NCBI GenBank assembly: GCA_009911505.1
Contig: QXXL01000136.1
Location: forward strand, 1-59,313
Direction: 5' to 3'
DNA length: 59,313 bases
DNA from: Lachnospiraceae bacterium
GTDB lineage: Bacteria; Bacillota; Clostridia; Lachnospirales; Lachnospiraceae
How positions within the stretch are numbered: the first letter of the stretch is position 1; every line of letters starts with the position of its first letter. Shown here in pieces: positions 36,648 through 48,000 of the stretch. The notes under the pieces were generated by a model. The model worked only from the letters and a program-made list of their open reading frames with translations. It ran no database searches and had not been told where the DNA came from. A program made the position numbers and the translations under genes.

Positions 36648-39600
36648 ATGGATAAGGCAGCCATTAAGAGTTTTTCTATCTGGGCGAGAAATAAACTAAT
36701 TGCAGATATTGCATATAAAGCAGGGCTGTTAGGCATAACAGAAGAAGGGATCAAGGATGCCCTGCCCCAGTCTACACAGGAAGCAGAATTTTATGATATT
36801 GGGACAAAAGAGCCCTATGCCATCCGTGGGGAAGAAATAAAACAGCGCAGGGAATTGGCGCGCGTTATCCAAAGAAAAGCGTTGCGGCTAGAGTACAAGG
36901 ACGCATACCAGAATGTGGTAGAAGAAGTGGCATATACATGGTTCAACCGCCTTATTGCTATCCGTTTTATGGAGGTTAACGACTATATGCCAGCGCATAT
37001 CAGGGCGCTGTCTTCTGAAAGCGGTACGAAGCTGGAGCCGGATTTGGTGACAGCTCCATTTGATGCCAAAATAGAGTTTACTAAGCAGGAAAAGGAACAT
37101 ATCTTGCAGCTAAAAAATGATAATCAGGTAGATGCCCTTTTCCGTTTCCTCTTTATCAAACAGTGCAATGCGCTAAACGCATATTTGCCCAAGCTGTTTG
37201 AAAAGACGTCTGATTATACAGAATTGTTATTAAATGTTTCCGTTACGGATCGGGACGGTATTGTATATCATTTAACACATGATATTAAGGAAGCTGATTT
37301 CAATATAAGCAATACTGGGGCGGATGGAAAGCCGACCGGGCAGGTAGAAATTATTGGATGGATGTACCAGTACTATAACACAGAGCCAAAGAATGAGGCG
37401 TTTATGCTGTTGAAAAAGAATGTCAAAATAACAAAGGAACGCATCCCGGCAGCTACCCAGCTTTTTACACCGGACTGGATTGTCCGTTATATGGTGGAGA
37501 ACAGCATCGGCAGGCTTTGGTTAGAAGGGCATGAGGATGAAGGGCTGAAAAAGGGGTGGGAATATTATCTGGATGAGGCAGGGCAGGAAGCAGAAGCGGA
37601 GGGGCGGTTACATGCCATCCGGGAAGGTTACAAAAAAATCAAGCCGGAAGAAATCAAGGTAATTGACCCGTGTATGGGGAGCGGCCACATTCTGGTGTAT
37701 GCCTTTGACGTTTTAATGCAGATATATGAAAGCTGTGGATATAGCCGGAGGGATGCTGCCGTTAGTATTGTGGAGAATAATATTGCCGGGCTGGATATAG
37801 ATGACCGTGCGTTCCAGCTTGCTTACTTTGCAATCATGATGAATGCACGCTCCTGCCACAGGAGGTTTCTGACGCTTGGAATAGAGCCTAATTTGTACGC
37901 AATACAAGAAAGCAATGGTATAGAGTATGACGGGGACATGTGTGGTTTTTTACCGGACGGGGAGCACAGGGAAACCTTGCAGTATTTATTACATACATTT
38001 GTGGATGCAAAAGAATACGGCTCCATACTGGAGGTGGAAAAGAGGGATTATGATGGATTTTTGCAGGCATGGGAGCAGGGCGCTGACGCTGCGTTAGAAA
38101 ATATTTTGATGGCTGGCTGGTATATGGAGTGTAATAGGATTGTTCCGGCTTTGGCAAAACAGGCTAAATTTCTTTCGGAAAAATATGATGTTGCAGTGGC
38201 CAATCCGCCTTATATGGGGATTTCAAACGGCGATAAGGAACTAAATAAATATGTAAAAAAGAATTATCCTGACAGTAAGAGCGACCTGTTTGCAGTATTT
38301 ATTGAAAAATGCGGCAGGATGCTTGGGGAGGGCAGGTTTGGGGCTATGATTACGCAGCAAGCATGGATGTTTTTATCCAGTTTTGAGAAATTGCGTGCAA
38401 AATTGCAGATGGTTGACATGATTAATATGGTACACTTGGGCTCAAGGGCTTTTGAAGAAATTGGCGGGGAAGTAGTGCAGACCACCAGCTTTGTATTTAG
38501 GAAGCAAAAAGTTCAAAACTATATAGGGACATTTTGCCGTTTAGTTAATTTTATGGGTGAAGAGGAAAAGAAGCAGGCGTTTCTTACGAATCGGGATCTG
38601 TATTATGCCGCACAAGAAGATTTTTCAGTTATTCCGGGCGGGCCAATAGCATATTGGTTAAGTGCGCGCCTGAAAAGGATTTATACATTGGGGACGCCTT
38701 TAGGGCAGATTGCTTCTCCGCGGAAGGGCAATTCAACTTCAGACAATAACCGTTTTTTGCGGTTATGGCATGAAGTGGATATCCAGAAAATTAATTTTCA
38801 TTGTAACAAAATTATAAAAGAAGAATCTAAGAAAAAAAGATGGTATCCTTATAATAAAGGCGGCGGATATAAAAAATGGTATGGGTTTAATGATTACATA
38901 ATTGACTGGTATGACGATGCGTCAGCAATACGGAATATCAAAACGGCTGTAATTGCAAATTATCAATATTTTATGAAGCCCGGGCTGACCTGGTCTACTG
39001 TGTCTAGCAATCATTTCAGTATCAGGTGGTTTGATGAAGGATATATTTTTGACAATGGGGGATGCTGTATTTTTGAGTTGAAGGATAAACGTCCTTATAT
39101 TATGGCATTGCTCAATTCGTGCGTATTTAAATATATTTTTGGACAGTTAAATCCGACATTGAATTTTCAATCGGGTGAGGTGGCGAAGTTTCCGGTTTTG
39201 CTGCAAGGCAATCCCCAGATAGATGGCCTGGCTCTGGAAAATGTTAAATTATCCAAAGCGGATTGGGATTCTTTTGAGACGTCATGGGGTTTTCGGACAC
39301 ATCCATTTCTTTTTATGAATAAACAGTCTTTAGCATATCACGGCAATAAAGTGTCAAAAATTGCTGATAGTTTTGGGCTGTGGAAGTCCTATGCTGATAT
39401 AGCCTTTGAGAAGCTAAAGTATAATGAAGAAGAGCTTAACCGTATTTTTATTGATATTTATGGCTTGCAGGGGGAGCTTTCGCCAGAAGTAGATGATAAA
39501 GATATTACAGTCCGCAAGGCTGATTTAGGCAGGGAGGTCCGCAGCTTCATTTCCTTTGCCGTAGGGTGCATGTTCGGCAGGTATTCCCTCGATAAAGAGG

Positions 39601-40322
39601 GGCTGGTGTTGGCGGGCACAGATATGAAAGATATAGATGCATGCCGCGGCGGGGCGTCCGCAGATACTTGGAATGCCAGGATAGATGGAAAAGATGCGTT
39701 GGAGTGTTGGAAAATAAGTGCGGACAATATAATTTTGATTACGGATGAAGAATATGTCGCAGATGATATTGTGAACAGGTTTGTAGAGTTTGTGAAAGCT
39801 GCCTATGGCGGGGATGCTTTAGAAGAAAATCTGGACTTTATTGCAAATGCGTTAGGGAATAAGGGGGATTCTTCCAAAGCGGTTATCCGTAATTATTTCT
39901 TAAAGGATTTTTTTGCCGACCATCTGAAGGTATATCAAAAACGCCCGGTTTACTGGCTTTTTGACAGTGGGAAGCTAAGCGGCTTTAAAGCGCTTATTTA
40001 TATGCACCGTTATAGTGCGGACACGGTTGGCAATTTACGTGTAGATTATTTGCACTGCATGGAGCATATTTATGAAAGTGAAATCAACCGTATGCAGGAT
40101 ACGATCGATAATAGCGGAAATGCAAGGGAAATTACGGCTGCGTCCAAACGAAAAGAAAAGCTGAAAAAGCAGCTCAAGGAATGTCAGGAGTATGATGAAA
40201 AAATAGCCCATTTGGCATTGTCCAGAATAGCAATAGATTTGGATGATGGCGTTAAGGTTAATTATGAAAAAGTACAGATAGCCCATGACGGCAAGAAATA
40301 TCAGGTCCTTGCTAAGCTTTAG
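36648..40322 (+). CDS. pglX: BREX adenine methyltransferase PglX, copy 2 (intact)
   Basis: A 1224-aa N6-adenine methyltransferase. The SAM motif DPCMGSGHILV is near residue 341 and NPPYMG near 520. The first 610 residues are mostly identical by eye to copy 1, and the C-terminal 270 also match. The middle (about 620-925, from RKQKVQNYIGTF to FGLWKSY) differs, as expected for a different target-recognition domain. AAGGAG is 8 nt before the ATG. Because copy 1 is frameshifted, this is probably the enzyme that currently sets the BREX methylation site. It occupies the place where type 1 systems carry brxL. Confidence 0.93.
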   Translation: MDKAAIKSFSIWARNKLIADIAYKAGLLGITEEGIKDALPQSTQEAEFYDIGTKEPYAIRGEEIKQRRELARVIQRKALRLEYKDAYQNVVEEVAYTWFNRLIAIRFMEVNDYMPAHIRALSSESGTKLEPDLVTAPFDAKIEFTKQEKEHILQLKNDNQVDALFRFLFIKQCNALNAYLPKLFEKTSDYTELLLNVSVTDRDGIVYHLTHDIKEADFNISNTGADGKPTGQVEIIGWMYQYYNTEPKNEAFMLLKKNVKITKERIPAATQLFTPDWIVRYMVENSIGRLWLEGHEDEGLKKGWEYYLDEAGQEAEAEGRLHAIREGYKKIKPEEIKVIDPCMGSGHILVYAFDVLMQIYESCGYSRRDAAVSIVENNIAGLDIDDRAFQLAYFAIMMNARSCHRRFLTLGIEPNLYAIQESNGIEYDGDMCGFLPDGEHRETLQYLLHTFVDAKEYGSILEVEKRDYDGFLQAWEQGADAALENILMAGWYMECNRIVPALAKQAKFLSEKYDVAVANPPYMGISNGDKELNKYVKKNYPDSKSDLFAVFIEKCGRMLGEGRFGAMITQQAWMFLSSFEKLRAKLQMVDMINMVHLGSRAFEEIGGEVVQTTSFVFRKQKVQNYIGTFCRLVNFMGEEEKKQAFLTNRDLYYAAQEDFSVIPGGPIAYWLSARLKRIYTLGTPLGQIASPRKGNSTSDNNRFLRLWHEVDIQKINFHCNKIIKEESKKKRWYPYNKGGGYKKWYGFNDYIIDWYDDASAIRNIKTAVIANYQYFMKPGLTWSTVSSNHFSIRWFDEGYIFDNGGCCIFELKDKRPYIMALLNSCVFKYIFGQLNPTLNFQSGEVAKFPVLLQGNPQIDGLALENVKLSKADWDSFETSWGFRTHPFLFMNKQSLAYHGNKVSKIADSFGLWKSYADIAFEKLKYNEEELNRIFIDIYGLQGELSPEVDDKDITVRKADLGREVRSFISFAVGCMFGRYSLDKEGLVLAGTDMKDIDACRGGASADTWNARIDGKDALECWKISADNIILITDEEYVADDIVNRFVEFVKAAYGGDALEENLDFIANALGNKGDSSKAVIRNYFLKDFFADHLKVYQKRPVYWLFDSGKLSGFKALIYMHRYSADTVGNLRVDYLHCMEHIYESEINRMQDTIDNSGNAREITAASKRKEKLKKQLKECQEYDEKIAHLALSRIAIDLDDGVKVNYEKVQIAHDGKKYQVLAKL

Positions 40323-40346
40323 TGGGGGCGTGTTTGAAAAATCATT

Positions 40347-41699
40347 TCAACCATCTGCGGGCTGCATCCTTTTCATAAACTTCCTCATTGCCCACCAGCA
40401 TACTAAAAACGTTCCTATATCCGCTATTGGCTGCGCTGCTTCCATCCCAGTTACCCCAAACGTGCCGGGTAGAAACAATATCAGCGGTAAAAAGAAACAA
40501 CCCTGCCTTAAAGAAGCAAATACTGTTGCCCATACCGATTTCCCTACCGCCTGAAATGTCATGTTGCAAGCGATCCCAAGTGTCAGAAACGGCATAGCGG
40601 CACACTGCATCCGCAGTGCCGCTGTTCCAATTGCCGCTACATCCCCATCTTTGGGCACAAACTGCCCTAGCAAAGCTTCCGCACCCCAAAACAGCCCGGC
40701 TCCAAGTATTATCATGCCGATATTCCCAACAAGCAGCATAAAGTGGTATGCCTGCCGTACCCTGCCGTACTCCTTAGCCCCGTAATTGTACCCCGCTACT
40801 GGCTGATACCCTTGCCCCAGCCCAATCAGAACGCAAAATACTATCATAAAAATCTTTCCGACAATTGACATTGCCGCTACTGCGGCGTCACCATATCCTG
40901 CCGCTACATGGTTTAGCGCCACTGACGCCACGCTGGCAAGCCCCTGCCGGAATAAAGAAGGCATCCCATTCCCCAAAAAGGCTTTATACACTGAAATATC
41001 CCATGACAGATTTTTTGCAGAAAAATGTATTATGGTCTTTTTCCCTATAAAAAATGCCAATAAAACCACGCACCCCACGCACTGGCTTACCGCCGTTGCC
41101 AGGGCTGCCCCGCGGATCCCCCATCCAAATCCCAAAATAAATAGTGGATCCAGTCCAACATTGAGTAAGCTGCCGCTGGCAATCCCCACCATTGAAAGTT
41201 TTGTTTTCCCTTCTGCACGCAGCACGTTGTTTAGTACAAAAGACGCTGTCATCACAGGGGCAACATAAAGGATATACCTGGCATATTCCACTGCAAAAGG
41301 CAATATCGTATCTGTCGCCCCCATCCAACGCATTAGGGGGGTTAGATAAGCCAATCCAAAGGCGCTTATCCCTATGCCGGACACAACCGATGTAAGCAAT
41401 GCGCAAGAAGCTGTTTTCTGTGCTTTTTTGCTTTCTTTTTCTCCCAACAGGCGCGAAATCACGCTTCCTGCCCCCATTCCAACCATAAACCCAACTGCCT
41501 GTATTACTGCCATTAGGGAAAATACAATCCCCACGGCCCCGGAAGCGCTTGTCCCCAGCTTTGACACAAAATATGCGTCGGCAACATTATATATAGAAGT
41601 AACCAGCATGCTAATCATGGTAGGGGCTGCTAAGGAAATAACTAGTTTGTGGATTGGAGTGTTTATCATTTTTTGGTACTGTGCGTCGTTTTGCTGCAT
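40347..41699 (-). CDS. MATE-family multidrug efflux transporter
   Basis: A 450-aa protein of full family length with 12 predicted helices in two similar halves. The first half opens with TPIHKLVISLAAPTMISMLV and NVADAYFVSKLGTSASGAVG; the second half has GMPSLFRQGLASVASVALN and GYQPVAGYNYGAKEYGRVRQAY (quoted in parts). These are typical MATE (NorM/MepA-like) signatures. It exports cationic compounds using Na+ or H+. It is convergent with pglX2 with only 24 nt between stops and is not part of the BREX operon. No clear terminator separates the two. Confidence 0.94.
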   Translation of the reverse strand: MQQNDAQYQKMINTPIHKLVISLAAPTMISMLVTSIYNVADAYFVSKLGTSASGAVGIVFSLMAVIQAVGFMVGMGAGSVISRLLGEKESKKAQKTASCALLTSVVSGIGISAFGLAYLTPLMRWMGATDTILPFAVEYARYILYVAPVMTASFVLNNVLRAEGKTKLSMVGIASGSLLNVGLDPLFILGFGWGIRGAALATAVSQCVGCVVLLAFFIGKKTIIHFSAKNLSWDISVYKAFLGNGMPSLFRQGLASVASVALNHVAAGYGDAAVAAMSIVGKIFMIVFCVLIGLGQGYQPVAGYNYGAKEYGRVRQAYHFMLLVGNIGMIILGAGLFWGAEALLGQFVPKDGDVAAIGTAALRMQCAAMPFLTLGIACNMTFQAVGKSVWATVFASLRQGCFFLPLILFLPGTFGVTGMEAAQPIADIGTFLVCWWAMRKFMKRMQPADG

Positions 41700-42001
41700 A
41701 TGAAACCACCATTATTTTTCTTTGTTTTTTAATATCCCCGGCTGCTTCTTTTCTTATACAGGATGGAGTACTAGGAAGAAATGGCAGTGGTGATAGTGTT
41801 TATTGTAATTAAAAGTAATGTTTTTTTAGGTTATGGCAAATATACACGAAATGTCTGGAAAAAAGTGCATTGATACTATAATGTTTTGCAGTCCTTTATA
41901 CGATATAATAGATACAGGTATCTCTAGATGTTGGATGTGATAATGCACATTTTTTCGGGTGCGATACCAAATTTTGTAGAAGGAAAAAGGGAGCGATCGA
42001 T
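41700..42001. promoter_or_regulatory. Divergent intergenic region, MATE gene / giant surface protein
   Basis: 302 nt with no gene. It should hold the promoters of both flanking genes. A TATAAT lies at about 41906-41911 (CGATATAATAG) with a poor -35 region, about 90 nt before the surface-protein ATG. AAGGGAG precedes that ATG. The long 5' leader could be regulatory, but I see no recognisable riboswitch. Confidence 0.4.
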
Positions 42002-45000
42002 ATGTACAGGGATGTAGCAAAACGGGTTCTGGCGGTAATTCTTACTTTTTGCATGATCGGCGGTATGCCGGATTTTACACTGCTTGCCGGTGTGGAAAGC
42101 GGGAATGGACGGGTGGATGCGAGCCTTGAAGAGGGGCTTGCCGTAGATGACGGGAGCAGTGAGGCTTATGAATTGGCCGGGACGGAAACGGAGGCATCTC
42201 TGGAGGCCGGGGAAAAGGGGGCCAGCACGCAAGAGCTGGAGGAATTAGAGGATACAGGGCAAACTGCCGATATGGAACAGGCGGATGAGGGTGAAATGGA
42301 AGAGCCTGCTGATGCGGAAAAGGTAGCTGATGCTGGTATCGCGACAGCTGATGGTGTAGAGCAGATTTCTTTGCAGGACACACGTATTAAGAAGCCTTCG
42401 GAATTGCCTAATCAGATTCGGGGCGGGATTGTTCCGGATGGAGATGGATTTGTGCAAAATCCCATTTTGGGGCTGGAGATAAAGGACGGGGATGTCAGCC
42501 TTGCGCAGATTACGGATAAGGCTTCTACTGCAGATGGATATAAAGTATATGCTGTACTTGGGAACAATAATACGTCGGCAGAGATTACGGTAACGGGTAA
42601 CGGGAAATATAAGGATGATTTAAAATATAGCGTTGTGTTTGGCAATGATATTACGGGATGTACGGTAACCTTAAGCTATGGCGAGTATCCAACTGCAAGC
42701 TATTATTATGAGGGCCAGCCTATTGAACCTGCTGTGGCAGTGGCAGCGGCGGATGGAACGGTTTTAACGGCTGGTACAGATTATTCTGTCACGTACGAAG
42801 ATAATGAGAAGGCAGGGACTGCCCACGTTAAAGTCCGGGGTGTCAACAACTATGCCGGGGAATGTAGCGTGGATTTTATCATTATGCAGGCGGATGCCAG
42901 TGTAATATTTGAAGAGGTAACGGTTAGTGATGCTGTATACAATAAGTCAAAGTCTAAGCTGCCGGATGGTATTGTTCCTTCGGAAGTTACAATTATTAAT
43001 AAATATACAGGGGAGCCGGCTTCCCCGGATGATTACAGTCTAAGATACCGCAATAATACATATGTGTCTATGCCAGGGCAGCCGGCAAAGGTAGTGATTT
43101 CCGGCAAAGGCAACTGCATGGGAAGCTTTGAGAAAAATTACCAGATTACCAGGGCGAGCTTTAACGATTCGGCTTATCCGCAGGAGGATAAGTTAATGGT
43201 GGAACTGGATCCTTCTTATTCCTTAAGTTATACGGGGCAGCCGCTTATGCCGCCGTTTACGGTTTACCAGGGGAGTAAAGATGGCGGTACATTAGAAGCC
43301 GGAACGGATTACAATGCAGTATATTCCAATAATATCAATGTTGGGACAGCAAAAATTACGATAACTGGTTTGGGTAATTATACCGGAAGCCGGGACGTAA
43401 ACTTTACAATCGGTAAATTTAATGTAAAAGATATAGACAGCTCTAAGATTCATGTGGAAAAAGATGGCTATGAATATACCGGGGAGGAAATACAGCCGGA
43501 AGTGCCTGACAGCCTTACAGATACTGCAGGGCATCCTCTTAGGAGGGGTACGGATTATGAGGTTTATTATGCCAATAATATCGATGTCGGCAGCGGTATT
43601 ATACGGATTGTCGGAACAGGGAATAACTGTACTGGGGAATTGGATGTATATTTTACTATTTACAAAGATATTGGGAACGAGGATGTTATAATTGAACCTA
43701 TTGCAGATCAGCAGTATTTTGGCAAAGCCATCCACCCTCTTCCTGTCATCAAGGACAAGGGGACTGTACTGCAAAAGGACCGGCATTATACGCTGGCATA
43801 TAATGTGGCGGATCCTACAGATGTAGGCTCTTACACTATTACTGTAACAGGCGACGGCAAGTATTACAGGGGTACAAGGGAAACCCAGTTTCGGATTGTA
43901 GGCCGCAGCATGGACAGTGTAGAGGTACAGTTTACACGTCCAGTGGCCAATAACACATACACATTTACTGGTTCTGCCATTGAGCCAGAAGTGAAAGTAG
44001 TAGATAAAGAAAGCGGCAGCGAGCTGCCGATTGCAGATTTTGATATAGCCTATGCAGGGGCAAATGGTGAGGCTTCCCCAACAGTGGCAGGAAATTGTAC
44101 AGTTACGGCTACGCAGAAGGATGTAAATAAATATTTAGGTAATCCGGTTTCTGCGTCATATACGATTGCTCCAAAGCCATTGGTAGAAGGTAGGGGGTTT
44201 TCCATCAAATTGGATGGGCAGGATATGATAAACCCGGCCTATACCGGAGAAGATATTGAGCCTGTTGTTACGGTGTTTGATAATTTGAGGGACAGCGCTA
44301 CAGGCTCGCAGGTGGCGTCCGGCGGCGCTTTCCAGATCCCGGCATCAGATTTTTCGGTTCAATATGCGAATAACCGGGATGCGGGGATAGCGACTGTGAC
44401 GGTGACTGGGTTAAATAACTATTCGGGCAGTATTTCAAAGAACTTCCGGATTACTCCGCTTGAGCTTTCAAGTGCTTCGAGTATAGGCATTACGCTGCAG
44501 CCAGACCGGGAATATGTATATACCGGGGATGCGGTTGCCCCTGTGGTTGCAGAGTTTACAGTAGACGGCAAGGTATTGCGGGCAGATGAATATACTGTTA
44601 CTTCACAGGCGGTAAATGCCGGGGAGACGGAACACACCTTTACTGTGGCGGGTACGGGGAATTATAGGGGCAGCGTTGCTTCCGATGCCCCGGTTGTAGA
44701 AGGCGGGCCGGTAACTTTCCGGATCCTTCCAAAAGATATAGCGGATTTGGAAGTGCAGTTGGAGGATATCCCCAACCAATCTTATACTGGAAGGGAAATC
44801 AGGCCAGTCCCGGTGATGACATATAATGGCAAGGCATTGGGCGCTGCAGATTATGATTTGTCTTATGTGAATAATGTGGCACAGGACTATAATACGGAGG
44901 ATCCTGCCCTGATGCCGACAGTGACCATTACAGGTAAGGGCAACTTTACTGGTACGCGCTCGGCCAACTTCCATATTTGCGAAACGATTGCAGGGGCGGT

Positions 45001-48000
45001 TGTGACGGGGCTTGACAACCTTGTTTATACATTTAATACGGCGGAATGGCGTCCGGAGCCGCAGAGCGTGGTTTTAAACGGCAGGCCGCTGCAGAAGGAT
45101 GTAGATTATGAGCTGTTCTACAAGAACAATATCAATGCCGGAAACAGCAGCAGCCCAGAAGCGCCTACCGTAGTGATAAATGGGAAAGGGCTTTACGGCG
45201 GAAGCATTGAAAAGAAATTTACGATTGAACGTGTGATCATGACGTTAGACGGGAACGGTAAATTGAAGCCCCCGTTATCTTCTATCATTGGAATGAGCCC
45301 AATGTTTACCGGAAGCGGAGTTTGGCCAACGGTTACGTTAAAGCATAGTGTGCGGCTGGAAACAGGCGCAAGCTTTACCTATGTATTAGAGGAAGGTAAA
45401 GACTATGAATTCAGTTCCAACAAACATGTGAATGTTGGAAGTAACTACAGTATTGAGCTATTGCCCAAGGGCAATTACAAGCTTGGAACAGGTACTGCAT
45501 TGCGCCTTGGCCAATATACAATTAAAGCAAAGCCGATTACGGCGGAGGAGATTACCATAGAGGTTGGGGAAGTGGATGCAACCAGGCTTCCAGCCGAACC
45601 TCCGGTACGTGTGGTTGATGCCAGGCGTGATATAGACGGCAACTATGTAGCCGAGAACGGGACATTTGAACTGGTTAGAAACAGGGATTATACGCTGACC
45701 TATAAGAAGAATACGGCGCCTGGTACGGCATCCATTACTATTACAGGTAAGGGCAATTATACCGGATCTGCGACAAAAACGTTTTTAATCCCCGGTAACC
45801 TTTCCAATGCCCAGGTAGAGTTTTTGGATTCCTCAAATTCATCGGATGCCTATGTATATACCGGAAGTGATATTACGCCGAAGCTGCGCGTGACCTGTGG
45901 TACAGACGCAACGACAGGACGGGTAATTGAACTGAAGAACGGTACGGATTTTGAGTACCGGATCAACGGCGATCATACCAATTGCGGCACACCGGAGATT
46001 GAACTGGTCGGAAAAGGCGCCTATGAAGGAAGCACTAGAAGGCTGACGTTCCGGATTACCCCAAGGTCTTTAACAGACAGCGCGGTTAAGATCAATGTGC
46101 CGGGCAGTGTGGATTACAATGATGGAAAAAATGTAGAGCCGAAACCGAGCATAACGCTTGGAAAGTATACATTGATCGAAGGCGTGGATTTTATATGTAT
46201 TTATGACGATCCCTGTTCTATGCCGTCCCATATCAGCGGTAAGAAATACAAGGTAGTCATTCGTGCGGTAAACGGCGGGAATTTTACAGGGGAGACATTT
46301 AAGGAGTATACCATCGGGAATAACTTCAATGTCAAGATTGAATTTGCCGACGGGTCAAATGGGTCATATACTTATACCGGAAACGAAATTATTCCGGCGC
46401 TTAAAGTGACGGATTCGGTGAACGGGAAAGAGCTGGTAAAGGGTAAGGATTACGATATGTCGTATGCACCCGGCAATATCAATGTTGGAAAGGTAACTGT
46501 GACGGTATTCGGCTTAGGTGAGCCGGGGAATACCGAAACGGAATACTGCGGAAGTAAGACCACGTCCTTTGATATTGTAGGCAAGAGCTTAGGCGACAGC
46601 GATATTGTAATGGATGATATTGCAGATTATACATATACCTCGGCTGCAATTATGCCAGAGCCTAAGGTTGTATGGAAAGGGCACGGTGCAGACGGCGCGG
46701 ATGTAGAGCTTGTGGCAGGCGAGGACTTTAAGTATACTTATACTTCCAATGTCAATGCCGGAACAGGGACAGTCCGGATTGAACCGGTATCCCAGGCGGG
46801 CAATTTCTCTGGTACTAAGGAAAAAACATTTACTATTTTAAAGAAAAACCTGCAAGATGAGGGCGTTATGATAGATGGTATACCGGATCAGGTATATATC
46901 GGGGATGCCATTACACCTAAGTTGAATATCCACTGGGAAGCAGACGGGGTTGGCCAGGTGACGCTTAGCGATGCCGATTATACGTTATCTTATGGCGAAG
47001 AAGGAAATGTCGAGGTCGGTACAGTAGAGGTAACGGTGAACGGTACGGGCAATTACGAAGGTACCATTACAACTGCATTTAGGATTGTTAAGGTAAAGCT
47101 TTCCGATATTACGGCGGAATACTCTAAGGAAGAGCAGTATACAGGCAAGCAGATTAAGCCAGATATAAAACTGACCTATCAAAGCACCGACAACCGGACA
47201 ATAGAAATGAACGCGCCAGATGTATGGGGATATACAATCAGTTACGGCAGCAACCAGCTGCTGGGTACGACAAGCGGCTCCATTACAGTTACGGCAGACC
47301 CGAACGGCAATTGCGAGGGCGGCCCTTTGGTACTGCACTTTGCAATTATCAAACGCCATCTGGATGATAGTACAATTACTATGACCGGGATTGAGGATAC
47401 ATATACATTTGATCCGAACGAAACGGCATGCGAGCCAGAACCGGTGCTGACCTTTAAGCCTGATCCACTGACTACTTATACGCTGCGGAAGGGATATGAT
47501 TACACGGTTTCTTATGAAGGAAATACGACTGTGAACCAGGCGGCATCCGTAACCGTAACCGGGATAGGCAATTTTGACAGGTCTTTGACAAAGAACTTCC
47601 GGATTACGAAGGATTTGTTAGATTATATTGATTCTGCGTCTGTAGACCAGACGCCGCTGGTTTATAATGGTCATGAGCAGCATCCGAAGGTGGATATTGC
47701 GTTTAAGACAAATGATATTGAGGAAAACCGGGATTACGAGCTTGTTTGGGACGAAGACTGTATCAATGCCGGAGAACATACGGTAATTATCCGCGGGATT
47801 GGAGATTATGGCGGAGAAATGCCGCTGACATTTTCTATTGGTAAGCGTGATATTAGTAAGGTTCAGATAGATATTGAGGATTACGAATTTACGGGAAGCG
47901 AAATCGATCCGATGGTAGTTGTAAGCGATCCAGAGATTAGTGAAACACCGTTTGGCGGTGATGTCTATGTAATTACAGGGATTGAGAACAACAAAGAGAT

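Noticed and set aside
40323..40346. Terminator between pglX2 and the MATE gene
   Set aside because: Only a 6-bp TTGAAA/TTTCAA hairpin near 40335 without a T-tract; too weak to call.
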